Of a stretch of DNA of 64,000 nucleotides, positions 18,408 through 28,359 are shown in pieces (within the stretch, counting starts at the first letter, position 1; each line of letters opens with the position of its first letter). The notes below the pieces were generated by a model that searched no databases, had not been told where the DNA came from, and worked only from the letters and a program-made list of their open reading frames with translations. Origin of the DNA: Propioniciclava sp. MC1595 (lineage in GTDB: Bacteria > Actinomycetota > Actinomycetes > Propionibacteriales > Propionibacteriaceae); assembly GCF_017569205.1 (NCBI RefSeq), contig NZ_CP071870.1:1612001-1676000 (forward strand). The letters are read 5' to 3'. The translations under genes and the position numbers were made by a program.

Positions 18408-19666
18408 AGGACCTCGCGGTCTTCCTCTCCGGGCGTCGCGTCGGCACGATCACGCAGGCAGCGGGGCTCCGCTTCCGTTACGACGAGGAGTACCGGGCCG
18501 CCGACGACCCGACCCCGCTGTCGCTCTCCATGCCGCTCTCCGAGGCCCAGCACGGCAACCGGGTGACGCTGGCCTGGGTGAACGGCCTGCTGCCTGCGGA
18601 CCGCGAGGTCCGGGCCCGGATCGCCGAGCGGGGCGGGGTCCGGGCGGCCGACCCCGCCGCGCTGCTCACCGTCATCGGGCTCGACTGCCCGGGCGCCGTA
18701 CAGGTCGTCCCCGTCGACCGTGTCGAGGAGATCCACCGACCGGCGGCGCTGGCGCCCGTCGACGACGAGTGGATCGGCGCACGAATCGCCCTGTTGCGCC
18801 GCGACGAGGCCGCTTGGCAGATCGCCGACGAGCGGTGGAGCATCGGCGGCGGGCAGTCGAAGTTCACCCTGGCTCGGGGCTTCGCGGGGGAGTGGTACGA
18901 CCCGCAGGGGGCCGCGGCGTCCACCCACATCGTGAAGCCCGGCGTGCCCACGGCACGCCTGCAGGCGCTGAACGAGCACGCGTCGCTCACCGTCCTGCGG
19001 GCACTCGGGATCCCGGCCGCCCGCAGCGAGTACCTGGAGTTCGCGGGGCAGTCCGCCCTCGTCGTCGAGCGGTTCGACCGGGTGCGCCGCGAGGGCGAGG
19101 TGCTCCGGGTCCACGCCGAGGACCTGTGCCAGTCCCTGGGCAACCAGACGACCTACGAGCGCTACGGCGGCCCGACCGCCCGGGAGGTGGTCGATCTGCT
19201 GCGCCGGCACGCCCCGGGGGCCCCTGAACGCTTCGCCGAGGCGCTGGCCGTCGGCTACCTGCTGGGGTCACCCGACGGGCACGCGCGCAACTACTCGGCC
19301 CTCCTGGCCGGGGGTCGCGTGGCCCTGGCCCCGCTCTACGACGTGGCCTCCTCGCTGCCCTACGAGATCGCGGGGGTGGGCGTCATGCACCAGCGGAAGG
19401 TCGCCCTGGCGATCGGGGGCGAGCGCACGTTCGGCCTGGTCGGGGTCGACCAATGGCAGCGGTTCCTCACCGCCAACTCCCTCGACGTCGAGTGGGGCCT
19501 GGGCCGTGTCCGGGAGCTTGCCGAGCAGCTGCCGGACGCGCTGGCGTCCACCTTCGACGCCCTGGCCCACCTGCCCGGCGCCGATGAGTTGCGGCCGCGG
19601 TACGTCGACGGCGTGGCGTGGTCGTGCGGGCGCACGCTCGACCTGTTGGAGCAGGCTGGCCGCTAG
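18404..19666 (+). CDS. hipA: HipA-type serine/threonine kinase toxin
   Basis: 420-aa kinase, full length. The N-terminal subdomain (VFLSGRRVGTITQ, FRYDEEY, PLSLSMPLSE, WVNGLLPADREV) matches the HipA N-terminal family. The kinase core has SIGGGQSKFTLA (about residue 146, P-loop-like region), HIVKPG, ERFDRVRR, catalytic Asp291 and Asn296 in DGHARN, and metal-binding Asp313 in LYDVAS. All expected catalytic residues are present, so it is probably active. E. coli HipA phosphorylates glutamyl-tRNA synthetase and causes growth arrest; the target here is not shown. The PAC2 gene starts 11 bases after its stop. Confidence 0.92.
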   Translation: MKDLAVFLSGRRVGTITQAAGLRFRYDEEYRAADDPTPLSLSMPLSEAQHGNRVTLAWVNGLLPADREVRARIAERGGVRAADPAALLTVIGLDCPGAVQVVPVDRVEEIHRPAALAPVDDEWIGARIALLRRDEAAWQIADERWSIGGGQSKFTLARGFAGEWYDPQGAAASTHIVKPGVPTARLQALNEHASLTVLRALGIPAARSEYLEFAGQSALVVERFDRVRREGEVLRVHAEDLCQSLGNQTTYERYGGPTAREVVDLLRRHAPGAPERFAEALAVGYLLGSPDGHARNYSALLAGGRVALAPLYDVASSLPYEIAGVGVMHQRKVALAIGGERTFGLVGVDQWQRFLTANSLDVEWGLGRVRELAEQLPDALASTFDALAHLPGADELRPRYVDGVAWSCGRTLDLLEQAGR

Positions 19667-19676
19667 GGTGGAACGC

Positions 19677-20567
19677 ATGCTGGATCCACGCGCGTTGTAC
19701 ACGATCGAGGACGACGTCTGGGCCAGCGTGGAGGGCACCCGGCCCACGCTGGTGCACCTGCTCGACGGCTACGTCGACGCCGGCCAGGTGGCCAAGCAGC
19801 TGAGCGAGCACCTGTTAGGCTCGATGCACCCCGAGCTGATGGTGACCTTCGACCACGACCAGCTGCACGACTACCGCTCCCGCCGCCCCGCGATGGTGTT
19901 CGACACCAACACCTGGACGGGCTTCACCGACTACCAGCTGGCGATCCACAAGGTCACCGACGCCTCCGGCCGCACGTTCCTGCTGCTCAGCGGCCCCGAG
20001 CCCGACACCCAGTGGAACCGCGCCTGCGCGGCCGTCCTCGGCATCGCCGAGCAGCTGGACGTGCCGCTGCTGGTGTCGGCCCAGGGCGTCCCGATGGGGG
20101 TGCCGCACACCCGGCCCGTGCTCGTGACCGGCCACGCCACCGACCCCGACCTCGTGCAGGACAACCCGGTCTGGATCGACCGGGTCACCGTGCCCGGCAG
20201 CTTCTCGGCCATGCTCGAGTGGCACGCCGGCCAGGCCGGACGCCTCGGGCGCGGCTTCGTCGCCCACGTGCCCCACTACCTGGCCCCCGGCCACTACGCG
20301 CCGGGCGCCCTGGCGGTCCTGGAGCGCCTCCGCGAGGCGACCGGCCTGGACCTGCCGCCCGGCGAACTGGCCACGCGCGCGCTGCAGACGCTGGCGCAGC
20401 TGGAGGGCGAGGTCGAGTCCGACGGCGAGCTCGGCCCCCTGGTCGAGGCGCTCGAGCAGCAGTACGACGAGTTGCAGGCGACCGGACGCCCCGACGTCCC
20501 GTCGGCGGACGAGATCGGGGAGGCCGTGGAACAGTTCCTGGCCGAGCAGGACGAGAAGGGGGAGTGA
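19677..20567 (+). CDS. PAC2-family (proteasome assembly chaperone-like) protein
   Basis: 296-aa protein of the PAC2 family, recognised by LDGYVDAGQVAKQLSEHLL near the N-terminus, then MVTFDHDQLHDYRSRRPAMVF, FLLLSGPEPDTQWNRACAAV, and LLVSAQGVPMGVPHTRPVLVTGHAT. Actinobacterial members are soluble proteins of unknown function; a link to proteasome assembly has been suggested from eukaryotic relatives only. The ATG at 19677 has TAGGGT seven bases upstream, and that TAG is also the hipA stop codon. AGGGTGG could alternatively serve as a weak ribosome site. The stop is one base from the thioesterase ATG. Confidence 0.82.
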   Translation: MLDPRALYTIEDDVWASVEGTRPTLVHLLDGYVDAGQVAKQLSEHLLGSMHPELMVTFDHDQLHDYRSRRPAMVFDTNTWTGFTDYQLAIHKVTDASGRTFLLLSGPEPDTQWNRACAAVLGIAEQLDVPLLVSAQGVPMGVPHTRPVLVTGHATDPDLVQDNPVWIDRVTVPGSFSAMLEWHAGQAGRLGRGFVAHVPHYLAPGHYAPGALAVLERLREATGLDLPPGELATRALQTLAQLEGEVESDGELGPLVEALEQQYDELQATGRPDVPSADEIGEAVEQFLAEQDEKGE

Positions 20568-20568
20568 C

Positions 20569-21441
20569 ATGCCACGCACCGTGGCGGAGTTGGTGGACCT
20601 GTTGGCCCTGGAGCAGCTGGAGGTGGACCTGTTCCGCGGCAGCCAGCCACGCACCTCGGCGCAGCGGGCCTTCGGCGGCCAGGTCATGGCCCAGGCGCTC
20701 GAGGCGGCCTACCACACGGTGCCCGAGGGCCGGATGTGCCACTCGCTGCACGGCTACTTCCTGCGCCCCGGCTCGACGGCGGCGCCGATCATCTACACGG
20801 TGACCTCCCCGCGCGACGGCAGTTCGTTCTCCTCCCGGCAGGTCGAGGCGCGCCAGCACGGCAAGAGCCTGTTCGTGATGAACGCCTCGTTCAAGGTGCC
20901 CGAGCAGGGGCTGGAGCACCAGTGGCCGGCCACCCCCGGCGTCCCCGACGTCGACAACTGCCCGCCGCTGTCGGAGGTGCTGGGCCGCCGCTCCGCGATC
21001 CACGCCGCCGCGTGGGAGGAAGAGTGGGGCGCCCTCGACGTCCGCTACGCCGGCGACGCGCGCAAGGGTGACTACACCTCACACGCGGCGATGCAGGTGT
21101 GGCTGCGCACGCACGAACAGTTGCCCGACGACCCGCGGCTGCACCAGGCGATGCTCGCCTACGCCAGCGACCTGACGCTGCTGGGCGTCTCCACGGTGGG
21201 CCACCCGGTGGAGTTCATGAGCGCCGACATGCAGGTCGCCACGATCGACCACGCGATGTGGTTCCACCGGCCGATCCGCGTCGACGACTGGATCCTCTAC
21301 GACCAGTTCTCGCCCTCGGCGTCCAACGGCATGGGCTACTCCCGAGGCCGGCTGTACTCCGACGGGGTGCTGGGCGTCTCGACGGCCCAAGAGGGCTTGA
21401 TCCGCGTCCTCGACCACGACGGACGCCCCGCCCGCGGCTGA
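20569..21441 (+). CDS. tesB: Acyl-CoA thioesterase II
   Basis: 290-aa double-hotdog thioesterase that hydrolyses acyl-CoA to free fatty acid and CoA in the cytosol. Visible signatures are LFRGSQPRTSAQRAFGGQVMAQAL at the N-terminus, MCHSLHGYFLRPG, SFSSRQVEARQHGKSLF with the following MNASF, and in the second hotdog SADMQVATIDHAMWFHRP with LYDQFSPSASNGMGYSRGRLYSDGVL. The length agrees with E. coli TesB (286 aa). A purine-rich GGGGGAG run lies five bases before the ATG. A strong hairpin terminator follows. Confidence 0.93.
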   Translation: MPRTVAELVDLLALEQLEVDLFRGSQPRTSAQRAFGGQVMAQALEAAYHTVPEGRMCHSLHGYFLRPGSTAAPIIYTVTSPRDGSSFSSRQVEARQHGKSLFVMNASFKVPEQGLEHQWPATPGVPDVDNCPPLSEVLGRRSAIHAAAWEEEWGALDVRYAGDARKGDYTSHAAMQVWLRTHEQLPDDPRLHQAMLAYASDLTLLGVSTVGHPVEFMSADMQVATIDHAMWFHRPIRVDDWILYDQFSPSASNGMGYSRGRLYSDGVLGVSTAQEGLIRVLDHDGRPARG

Positions 21442-21463
21442 GCACGCACCCACCCGGACATGA

Positions 21464-21500
21464 CGACGGGGCCGGACCTGTGGCGGGTCCGGCCCCGTCG
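21464..21500. terminator. Bidirectional hairpin terminator between tesB and the sigma factor gene
   Basis: A perfect 15-bp stem (CGACGGGGCCGGACC pairing with 21486-21500) encloses a 7-base loop. There is no long T tract on either side, as is usual for high-GC terminators. It lies between two convergent genes. Confidence 0.85.
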
Positions 21501-21529
21501 TGGTGGGGTGCCGTTCGGTGGACTGTGGG

Positions 21530-22483
21530 TCAGGCGGCCAGCGTCGTGTCGCGCAGCTTGGCGATCGCCTGGCGCTCGATCTGGCGCACGCGCTCGGCGG
21601 TGATGCCCCAGACGCTGGCGATGTCGGCCAGCTTGGCCTGGCGGCCGTCCAGCAGGCCGTAGCGGCGGCGCACGACGTCGGCGGAGCGCTCGTCGAGGCT
21701 GTCGAGCATGTGGTCGAGGCGGGCGCGGTCCTCGGCGTCGAGCACGACCTCGTCGGGGCCGGGCGTCGTGTCGCGGGCCAGCAGGTCGCCGAGGGCGGTG
21801 TCGCCGTCCTCCTCGACCGGGGCGTCGAGCGAGACGTGGTCGCGGGCCAGGCGGAGCAGTTCGACGATGCGCTCCTCCTCGAGGCCGAGCTCGTCGGCGA
21901 TCTCGATGACCTCGGGCTCGCGGCCGAGCTTCCGCTCGAGGTTGCGGCGCGTGGCGGAGACCTGGTTGATCTGCTCGGCGACGTGCACGGGGAGGCGGAC
22001 GATGCGGCTCTGCTGGGCGATGCCCCGGCTGATCGACTGGCGCACCCACCAGGTGGCGTACGTCGAGAACTTGAAGCCCTTGGTGTAGTCGAACTTCTCG
22101 ACGGCGCGGATGAGGCCGGTGTTGCCCTCCTGCACCAGGTCGAGCAGCGGCATCTGCGAGCGGCCGTACTTGCGGGCGACGGAGACGACGAGGCGCAGGT
22201 TCGCGGTGACGAAGCGCTTCATGGCGGCGCGGCCCTGCTCGACGATCTCCTCGAGTTCCTCCTGGGTCGCCTTCACGGCCTTGCGGCCGCCGCGCTCCTT
22301 GGTGGTGAGGGTGCCGTCCAGGATCGCCTCGGCGTAGAGGCCCGCCTCGATCTCCCGGGCGAGCATGACTTCCTCCTCCGCCGTGAGCAGCGGGGTCTTC
22401 GCGATGCCGTCCAGGTACAGGCCAACCGAGTCCTTGCCGTCGATGCCCTCGGTCGAGCGTGAACGGTGCGAGGTCGAGATCAT
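21530..22483 (-). CDS. sigB: RNA polymerase sigma factor, group 2 (SigB-like)
   Basis: 317-aa sigma-70 factor with regions 1.2 (DSVGLYLDGIAKTPLLTAEEE), 2 ([56 protein letters not shown]), 3 and 4 (RYGLLDGRQAKLADIASVWGITAERVRQIERQAIAKL). It lacks the long region 1.1 of the principal factor encoded 2.5 kb away, so it is a non-essential group 2 type, in mycobacteria the stress and stationary-phase SigB. The ATG at 22483 is chosen because AAAGG lies eight bases upstream; the ATG at 22492 would sit directly against that Shine-Dalgarno. Confidence 0.9.
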   Translation of the reverse strand: MISTSHRSRSTEGIDGKDSVGLYLDGIAKTPLLTAEEEVMLAREIEAGLYAEAILDGTLTTKERGGRKAVKATQEELEEIVEQGRAAMKRFVTANLRLVVSVARKYGRSQMPLLDLVQEGNTGLIRAVEKFDYTKGFKFSTYATWWVRQSISRGIAQQSRIVRLPVHVAEQINQVSATRRNLERKLGREPEVIEIADELGLEEERIVELLRLARDHVSLDAPVEEDGDTALGDLLARDTTPGPDEVVLDAEDRARLDHMLDSLDERSADVVRRRYGLLDGRQAKLADIASVWGITAERVRQIERQAIAKLRDTTLAA

Positions 22484-22667
22484 GCGGTTCATCCTTTCGT
22501 CGTCACCCAGTACAACGCCAAACGCGCCGGAATTGTTCGGTCACGACCCCGATCGGGCCCTGAGGGGGGCCCTGAGCCGCCAAATCAAGACCAGAGTCGT
22601 ACAGCGATCCCCTGCCCGCGGTGGACGCGGCGGCCGCGGACCCGCTGGTGGGGCCCGCGGCGTCCGA

Positions 22668-24797
22668 TCAGTTCGCCCCGGCCTGGTCGACCAGCCACGC
22701 CAGCTGGAACGCGCGCTCGCGCCAGCCCTTGTACCGGCCGGAGACGCCGCCGTGGCCGGCGACCATCTCGGTCTTGAGCAGGATCGGCCGGTCCTCGCCG
22801 TTGGTGGCGACGTCGCGGAGGCGGGCCACCCACTTGGCTGGCTCGGTTACCTCGACGCGGGTGTCGTTGAGGCTCGTCGTGGCCAGGATCGCCGGGTACT
22901 GCACGGCGGCGATGTTCTCGTAGGGGGAGTAGGCCTTCATGCAGGCGTAGACCTCAGGATCCTCGACGGGGTTGCCCCACTCCTCCCACTCCATGACGGT
23001 CAGCGGCAGGTCGGGGTTGAGGATCGTGGTCAGTGGGTCGACGAACGGCACCGCGGCGTGCACGGCCCGGAACAGCTCGGGGGCCAGGTTCACGGCCGCG
23101 CCGATGAGCAGGCCGCCGGCCGACCCACCCTCGGCGAGCAGCCGGTCGGGCGCGACGTGGCCCTCGTCGACCAGCACGTGGCCGCAGGCCACGAAGTCGG
23201 AGAAGGTGTTGGGCTTGGCGAGCTCCTTGCCGCCGTCGTACCACGGACGCCCCAGCTCGCCCCCGCCGCGCACGTGGGCGATGGCGAACACGAACCCCTT
23301 GTCGAGCAGGGAGACCCGGCTCATGGCGAAGTACGGCATGGTCGGGGCCTCGTAGGCGCCGTAGCCGTAGAGCAGGCCGGGTGCGGTGCCGTCGACGGGG
23401 GTGTCGCGGTGGCGCACCAGCGAGATCGGGACGCGCGTGCCGTCGGCGGCGGTGGCCCACAGGCGCTCGCTGACGTAGGCGGTCGGGTCGTAGGCGCCGT
23501 GGACGGGGTGGTCGAGCACCGGGGTCTGCTTGAGCAGGCGGCGGGTGCCGGTGGCGAGCTGGTACTCCCACACGCTGGGCGGGCTGACCATCGACTCGTA
23601 GCCGAGCCGGATCCGGTCGGTGTCGAAGTCGGGGGAGTCCTCCGAGCCGACGTCGTAGAGGGCCTCGTCGAAGGTGAGCTCGGTGAGCGTGCCCAGGGTG
23701 CCGTCGGCCTCACGCGGGATGACCGTGACGCCGGCCAGCGCGTTGGTGCGGTGGTCGACGACCACGGCGGTGGCGTAGACGCTGACGCCGGTGAGGCGGG
23801 TCTCGGGGCGCTCCTCGATGACGGTCTCCCAGTGCTCGATGCCCGGGGTCGCCAGTGGGGCGCGGCTGAGCTTGAACTGCGGGGCGCCGTCGTTGTGCAG
23901 GATCCACAGCGCGTCGGGTGCCATCTCCACCGAGTACTCCAGGCCCGGACGCCGCGGCTGCACCACGGTCAGGGGCCCGGTCGGGTCGTCGGCGCGGAGC
24001 AGGTGGGTCTCGGTGGTGGTCTTGGACGCGAGGTCGACGAACACCCACTGGTAGTCGCGGGAGGTGTCGACGCCGACCCAGAACCGCTCGTCGGGCTCGG
24101 TGAAGACCAGGGCGTCGGCGTCCGCGGGGGAGCCGATGCGGTGGCGCCAGACCTCGTGGGGGCGCCAGGCGGCGTCGACGCGGGTGTAGAGGAGCCAGTC
24201 GGGTCCGGCCCACACGCCCCCGGCGCCGATGCCCGTGATGGGGCCGTCGATCACCTCGCCGGTGGCGAGCTCGACCACGTACAGGTCGTAGCGCTCGTCG
24301 CCGCGGGTGTCGATCGAGTACGCCAGCCGGCGTCCGTCGGGGGAGACCAGAGCCAGCCCGATCGAGAAGAAGTCGTGGCCCTGTGCGAGCGCCTGCGCGT
24401 CGATGAGCACCTCCTCCTCGGGCGAGGGCTCGGTGACATCGGGGATGTCGTCGCGGTTGGTGGCCGGGATGCGGCAGGTGCGGCCGTAGTCGTCGCCCTC
24501 GCGGGTTCGGCCGTAGTACCAGTAGGCCGAGCCGTCGGTGTGGGTGACGTGCAGCGGCACCGACATGTCGGTCTGTTTGGTCCGCGCCCGGATGTCCTCG
24601 TACAGCTCGTCGGCCAGCGGGGCCAGGTGCTCGGTGTGGGTCGCCGTCCACGCGTTCTCGGCCTCGAGGTACGCCAGGAGCTCGGGGTCGGTCTTGTCCG
24701 CCATCCAGCGGTACGGGTCGGCGACCTCGTCGCCGTGGACGGTGCGGGTGAACGGGCGCTGGGGCGCGTCGGGCGCGCTGGTCATGGCATCGGGCAC
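22668..24797 (-). CDS. ptrB: Oligopeptidase B (S9 family serine peptidase)
   Basis: 709-aa cytosolic peptidase that cuts short peptides after Lys or Arg. Propeller signature DPYRWMADKTDPELLAYLEAEN at the start; hydrolase part with GGGELGRPWYDGGK, nucleophile Ser in GGSAGGLLIGA, Asp in TTSLNDTRVEVTEPAKW and His in AGHGG. The overall pattern matches oligopeptidase B, in contrast to the prolyl oligopeptidase at 7.7 kb. The GTG start is picked because TACGCT lies exactly seven bases before it; the ATG 12 bases downstream has no ribosome site and is the alternative. It is divergent from the sigA gene. Confidence 0.9.
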   Translation of the reverse strand: MPDAMTSAPDAPQRPFTRTVHGDEVADPYRWMADKTDPELLAYLEAENAWTATHTEHLAPLADELYEDIRARTKQTDMSVPLHVTHTDGSAYWYYGRTREGDDYGRTCRIPATNRDDIPDVTEPSPEEEVLIDAQALAQGHDFFSIGLALVSPDGRRLAYSIDTRGDERYDLYVVELATGEVIDGPITGIGAGGVWAGPDWLLYTRVDAAWRPHEVWRHRIGSPADADALVFTEPDERFWVGVDTSRDYQWVFVDLASKTTTETHLLRADDPTGPLTVVQPRRPGLEYSVEMAPDALWILHNDGAPQFKLSRAPLATPGIEHWETVIEERPETRLTGVSVYATAVVVDHRTNALAGVTVIPREADGTLGTLTELTFDEALYDVGSEDSPDFDTDRIRLGYESMVSPPSVWEYQLATGTRRLLKQTPVLDHPVHGAYDPTAYVSERLWATAADGTRVPISLVRHRDTPVDGTAPGLLYGYGAYEAPTMPYFAMSRVSLLDKGFVFAIAHVRGGGELGRPWYDGGKELAKPNTFSDFVACGHVLVDEGHVAPDRLLAEGGSAGGLLIGAAVNLAPELFRAVHAAVPFVDPLTTILNPDLPLTVMEWEEWGNPVEDPEVYACMKAYSPYENIAAVQYPAILATTSLNDTRVEVTEPAKWVARLRDVATNGEDRPILLKTEMVAGHGGVSGRYKGWRERAFQLAWLVDQAGAN

Positions 24798-24934
24798 GCG
24801 GGCCAGCGTAGCCCGCGGTTGCCGAGCAGCCATTTGGGTGGGGGAGCATCGCGTGCAACAATGGCGGTTGCGCCAGCCGTTGACAGGTCCCGGCCGACGC
24901 ATGCCCGCAACCCGGACGAGACGAGAGGGCTCAC

Positions 24935-26446
24935 GTGACTCCACGCTCCAGCGCAGCAGGCGCGTCCGACTCCCCGAAGGCACCCGCGCGCACCCGTACG
25001 CGCAAGGCTGCCGCGGCCACCGAGGCCCCGGAGGCGGCCGAGGAGACCAAGCCCACCCGCACCACGCGGCGCACGACCACGGCCAAGGCCGCGACGACGA
25101 AGACGGCCGCCGCCAAGCCGGCGACGAAGGCCGCCGCCGCGAAGGCGCCTGCGAAGCCGCGCGGCCGGGCGGCCAAGGCCGCCGAGCCCGAGGTGGAGGA
25201 GACCGAGGTCGTCGACGAGACCGCAGAGGTCGACGAGGACGCCCCCGAGGTGCTCGAGGACGAGGACATCGAGCTCGAGGAGGACGAGGTCGTCGAGGAG
25301 CCGACCGTCGCCGAGGTGCTCAGCCCCGCGGCCCTCAAGGAGGTCAAGTTCGAGCGTGACGGCGACGACGTCGTGCTCACCGTGGGCGGCAAGAAGCGTT
25401 CCCTGGACGAGGTCGACGAGGGCCAGTTCAACGAGGGCGAGGCGGCCAAGGAGGAGAAGAAGCTCGTCGAGGACGAGGGCTTCACCGTCTCCGACGCCGA
25501 CGACACCGACGAGCCCGAGCAGCAGGTCATGGCCGCCGGCGCCACCGCCGACCCGGTGAAGGACTACCTGAAGCAGATCGGCAAGGTGGCCCTGCTGAAC
25601 GCCGAGCAGGAGGTCACGCTGGCCAAGCGCATCGAGGCCGGCCTGTTCGCCGACGAGTCGATCACCGAAGGCAGCGTGAAGGCGGCCGACCTCGACGACT
25701 TCGAGTGGATCGCCGAGGACGGCAAGCGCGCCAAGAACCACCTCCTCGAGGCGAACCTCCGCCTCGTGGTGAGTCTGGCCAAGCGCTACACCGGCCGCGG
25801 CATGCTGTTCCTGGACCTGATCCAAGAGGGCAACCTGGGCCTCATCCGTGCGGTCGAGAAGTTCGACTACACCAAGGGCTACAAGTTCTCGACCTACGCG
25901 ACGTGGTGGATCAAGCAGGCCATCACCCGCGCCATGGCCGACCAGGCCCGCACGATCCGCATCCCGGTGCACATGGTCGAGGTCATCAACAAGCTCGCCC
26001 GCGTCCAGCGCCAGATGCTGCAGGACCTGGGTCGCGAACCCACCCCGGAGGAGCTCGCCAAGGAGCTCGACATGACGCCCGAGAAGGTCGTCGAGGTACA
26101 GAAGTACGGCCGCGAGCCGATCTCCCTGCACACCCCGCTGGGCGAGGACGGCGACTCCGAGTTCGGTGACCTGATCGAGGACTCCGAGGCGGTCGTCCCG
26201 GCCGAGGCCGTGAACTTCACGCTCCTGCAGGAGCAGCTGCACGACGTCCTCGACACCCTCAGCGAGCGCGAGGCCGGCGTGGTCTCGATGCGCTTCGGCC
26301 TGACCGACGGCCAGCCCAAGACGCTGGACGAGATCGGCAAGGTCTACGGCGTCACCCGCGAGCGGATCCGCCAGATCGAGTCCAAGACCATGAGCAAGCT
26401 GCGGCACCCGTCGCGCTCGCAGGTCCTCCGCGACTACCTGGACTGA
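24935..26446 (+). CDS. sigA: Principal RNA polymerase sigma factor (RpoD/HrdB)
   Basis: 503-aa housekeeping sigma factor. The first 200 residues are low-complexity, Ala/Lys-rich ([21 protein letters not shown]) then strongly acidic (EEDEVVEEP), as in actinobacterial HrdB/SigA. Then come region 1.2 ([22 protein letters not shown]), region 2 ([61 protein letters not shown]), region 3 and region 4 ([29 protein letters not shown]) ending in the invariant-type LRDYLD. GAGAGG lies six bases before the GTG. Its last 13 bases overlap the convergent macro-domain gene. Confidence 0.96.
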   Translation: MTPRSSAAGASDSPKAPARTRTRKAAAATEAPEAAEETKPTRTTRRTTTAKAATTKTAAAKPATKAAAAKAPAKPRGRAAKAAEPEVEETEVVDETAEVDEDAPEVLEDEDIELEEDEVVEEPTVAEVLSPAALKEVKFERDGDDVVLTVGGKKRSLDEVDEGQFNEGEAAKEEKKLVEDEGFTVSDADDTDEPEQQVMAAGATADPVKDYLKQIGKVALLNAEQEVTLAKRIEAGLFADESITEGSVKAADLDDFEWIAEDGKRAKNHLLEANLRLVVSLAKRYTGRGMLFLDLIQEGNLGLIRAVEKFDYTKGYKFSTYATWWIKQAITRAMADQARTIRIPVHMVEVINKLARVQRQMLQDLGREPTPEELAKELDMTPEKVVEVQKYGREPISLHTPLGEDGDSEFGDLIEDSEAVVPAEAVNFTLLQEQLHDVLDTLSEREAGVVSMRFGLTDGQPKTLDEIGKVYGVTRERIRQIESKTMSKLRHPSRSQVLRDYLD

Positions 26447-26946
26447 GCCGCCTCGAAGGCCGCCAGCAGGCGGTCTGAGAACAACACGAAGCGCACCCCG
26501 TCGACCCGGTCGGCGGGGTGTCGCCGTACCGCGGCCAGGGCGATGCGGGCGACCTCGTCGCCGTCCCAGCCGTAGACGCCCGCGCTGACCGCCGGGAAGC
26601 TCACCGTGCGGGCACCCAGCTCCTCGGCCACCTCCAGCGAGCGGGTGAAGCAGGACGCCAGCTGCTGCGGGTCGGTCTGCCCCGCGCGCCGGTTCGGGCC
26701 GACCGTGTGGATCACCCAGCGGGCAGGCAGGTCGAAGCCGGGGGTGGCCACGGCGTCCCCGACGGGCAGGCCGTCGGGCAGGGAGGTGGCCCGCAGCTCG
26801 CGGCAGGCGGACAGGAGGCCTGGGCCCGCGGCGCGGTGGATCGCACCGTCCACTCCGCCGCCGCCCAGCAGCGAGGAATTGGCCGCGTTGACGATCGCGT
26901 CGGTGGTCTCGGTGGTGATGTCGCCCTGCACGCACGTGATCCGCAT
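26434..26946 (-). CDS. Macro-domain protein (O-acetyl-ADP-ribose deacetylase-like)
   Basis: 170-aa single macro domain that binds ADP-ribose. Hallmarks are [36 protein letters not shown], including the catalytic-type Asn-Ala-Ala-Asn and GGGVDGAIH loop, then VIHTVGP and [14 protein letters not shown]. The pattern matches YmdB-type deacetylases of O-acetyl-ADP-ribose. The ATG has CAGAAT six bases upstream and no Shine-Dalgarno. The 3' end overlaps sigA tail to tail by 13 bases. Confidence 0.9.
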   Translation of the reverse strand: MRITCVQGDITTETTDAIVNAANSSLLGGGGVDGAIHRAAGPGLLSACRELRATSLPDGLPVGDAVATPGFDLPARWVIHTVGPNRRAGQTDPQQLASCFTRSLEVAEELGARTVSFPAVSAGVYGWDGDEVARIALAAVRRHPADRVDGVRFVLFSDRLLAAFEAAQSR

Positions 26947-26997
26947 GCCCCCATTCTGGGCCCCGGTGCGGCGGGCGCGGGTAGGGTCGGGCACATC

Positions 26998-27978
26998 ATG
27001 AGCAGCGTTGATGTCTCCGTCCTCGACCTCGCGACCGTGCGGACCGGCTGGTCCACGTCGGACGCCCTGGCCGCCACCGTCGAATTCGCCCGGGCCGCCG
27101 ACGAGCTGGGTGCCCGCCGGTTCTGGATCGCCGAGCACCACAACATGCCCTCGGTGGCGGCGACCACGCCGCCGGTGCTGATCGCCGCCGTGGCGGCCCG
27201 CACCGAGCGCATCCGGGTGGGTTCGGGCGGCGTCATGCTGCCCAACCACTCGCCCTACGTCGTCGCCGAGCAGTTCGCCGCGCTCGAGGCCCTGTACCCC
27301 GGGCGCATCGACCTCGGCATCGGCCGGGCGCCGGGCGCCGACCAGGTCACCGCGTGGGCGCTGCGTCGCTCCCAGGAGGGCCTGGGGCACGAGGACTTCG
27401 TCGAGCACCTCCAGCTGCTGCAGGCCTGGCTCAGCCCGCGGGGCGTCCGGGTCGGGATGGGGATGACGCTGACGGCCACGCCCGCGGCGTCCGGCTACCC
27501 CGAGGTGTGGCTGCTGGGCTCGTCGGACTACTCGGCGCGGCTCGCCGGCAAGCTGGGCATCCGGTACGCCTACGCCGGCCACTTCGGCCAGTTCGACCCC
27601 GCGGCGGTGTTCGCGCTGTACCGGGACTCCTTCTCGCCGAGCGAGGGTCTGGAGGCCCCGCACGCCATGCTGTGCACCTCGGCGCTGGTGGGGGCGACGG
27701 AGGAGGAGGCCGCCTACCTGGCCGGCCCGTCCACGATCAGCTGGATCAACATCCGTCGCGACACCCGCGAGGCGCTGCCCTCGCCAGAGGAGTCGGCGCG
27801 CCGCATCGACGCCATGGGCGGGGTGGACTTCTCGGGCACCAAGGTCGTCGGCACCGCCGACCAGGTCCGCTCGCGGCTGGAGGAGATGGTCGCCGACTGC
27901 GAGGTCCAGGAACTCATGGTGCTCACGACGGCCTACGACGTGCAGACCCGCATCGACACGCTGGCCGCGCTCGTGTGA
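26998..27978 (+). CDS. Luciferase-like (LLM) flavin-dependent oxidoreductase
   Basis: 326-aa TIM-barrel monooxygenase of the bacterial luciferase-like family. Landmarks are [82 protein letters not shown] and the C-terminal [16 protein letters not shown]. It probably uses FMNH2 supplied by a reductase; the substrate is unknown. The ATG has no good ribosome site; TAGGGT ends ten bases upstream. Starts upstream of 26998 would run through the divergent macro-domain gene and lack similarity. Confidence 0.88.
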   Translation: MSSVDVSVLDLATVRTGWSTSDALAATVEFARAADELGARRFWIAEHHNMPSVAATTPPVLIAAVAARTERIRVGSGGVMLPNHSPYVVAEQFAALEALYPGRIDLGIGRAPGADQVTAWALRRSQEGLGHEDFVEHLQLLQAWLSPRGVRVGMGMTLTATPAASGYPEVWLLGSSDYSARLAGKLGIRYAYAGHFGQFDPAAVFALYRDSFSPSEGLEAPHAMLCTSALVGATEEEAAYLAGPSTISWINIRRDTREALPSPEESARRIDAMGGVDFSGTKVVGTADQVRSRLEEMVADCEVQELMVLTTAYDVQTRIDTLAALV

Positions 27979-27995
27979 CACGACCCGGACACGCA

Positions 27996-28028
27996 CACGG
28001 GGCCCCAGCGATCTGCCGGGGCCCCGTG
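27996..28028. terminator. Hairpin terminator between convergent genes
   Basis: Perfect 11-bp stem CACGGGGCCCC / GGGGCCCCGTG with an 11-base loop, located between the luciferase-like oxidoreductase and the convergent DUF7455 gene. It probably works for both strands. Confidence 0.8.
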
Positions 28029-28046
28029 GTGGTCTGGGGGAGCGGG

Positions 28047-28238
28047 TCAGCCGAGGCGGCTGGTCTCGTCCTGGATCTTCAGGGCGACCTGCTTCAGCTT
28101 GTCGGAGTGTGCGCGGCCGTGGTGGGCGCAGAACAGGAGCTCGCCACCGGACGTGAGGGTCACGCGGACGTACGCCTGCGCTCCGCAGCGGTCGCAGCGG
28201 TCCGCAGCGTTGAGGGATTCCATCACCGTTGTGCTCAT
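28047..28238 (-). CDS. DUF7455-type small zinc-ribbon-like protein
   Basis: 63-aa protein with two cysteine pairs, CDRCGAQAY and FCAHHGRAH, spaced as a small zinc ribbon. The sequence [18 protein letters not shown]...[13 protein letters not shown] is typical of a family found next to sigma factor and topoisomerase genes in many actinobacteria, with no known function. AGGAAGGA lies a few bases before the ATG. It is transcribed divergently from parE. Confidence 0.8.
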   Translation of the reverse strand: MSTTVMESLNAADRCDRCGAQAYVRVTLTSGGELLFCAHHGRAHSDKLKQVALKIQDETSRLG

Positions 28239-28359
28239 GGGCCGTTCCTTCCTGGCTGTTCGGCTCGGGGCACCTGTTCCAACGCGTGCGCTGGGTGGTT
28301 TGTTCCCGTGCCCCGACGGTACCCGAGGAACCCAAGGGGGACCGGCGACGCGCGGAGTT

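Noticed and set aside
22555-22577. Tandem GGGCCCTGAG repeats upstream of the sigB gene, considered as a regulator site or terminator
   Set aside because: Only two copies, self-complementary GC sequence with no T tract; not distinguishable from chance in this composition.
24880-24885. TTGACA upstream of sigA as a -35 element
   Set aside because: No TANNNT-like -10 lies 16-19 bases downstream.
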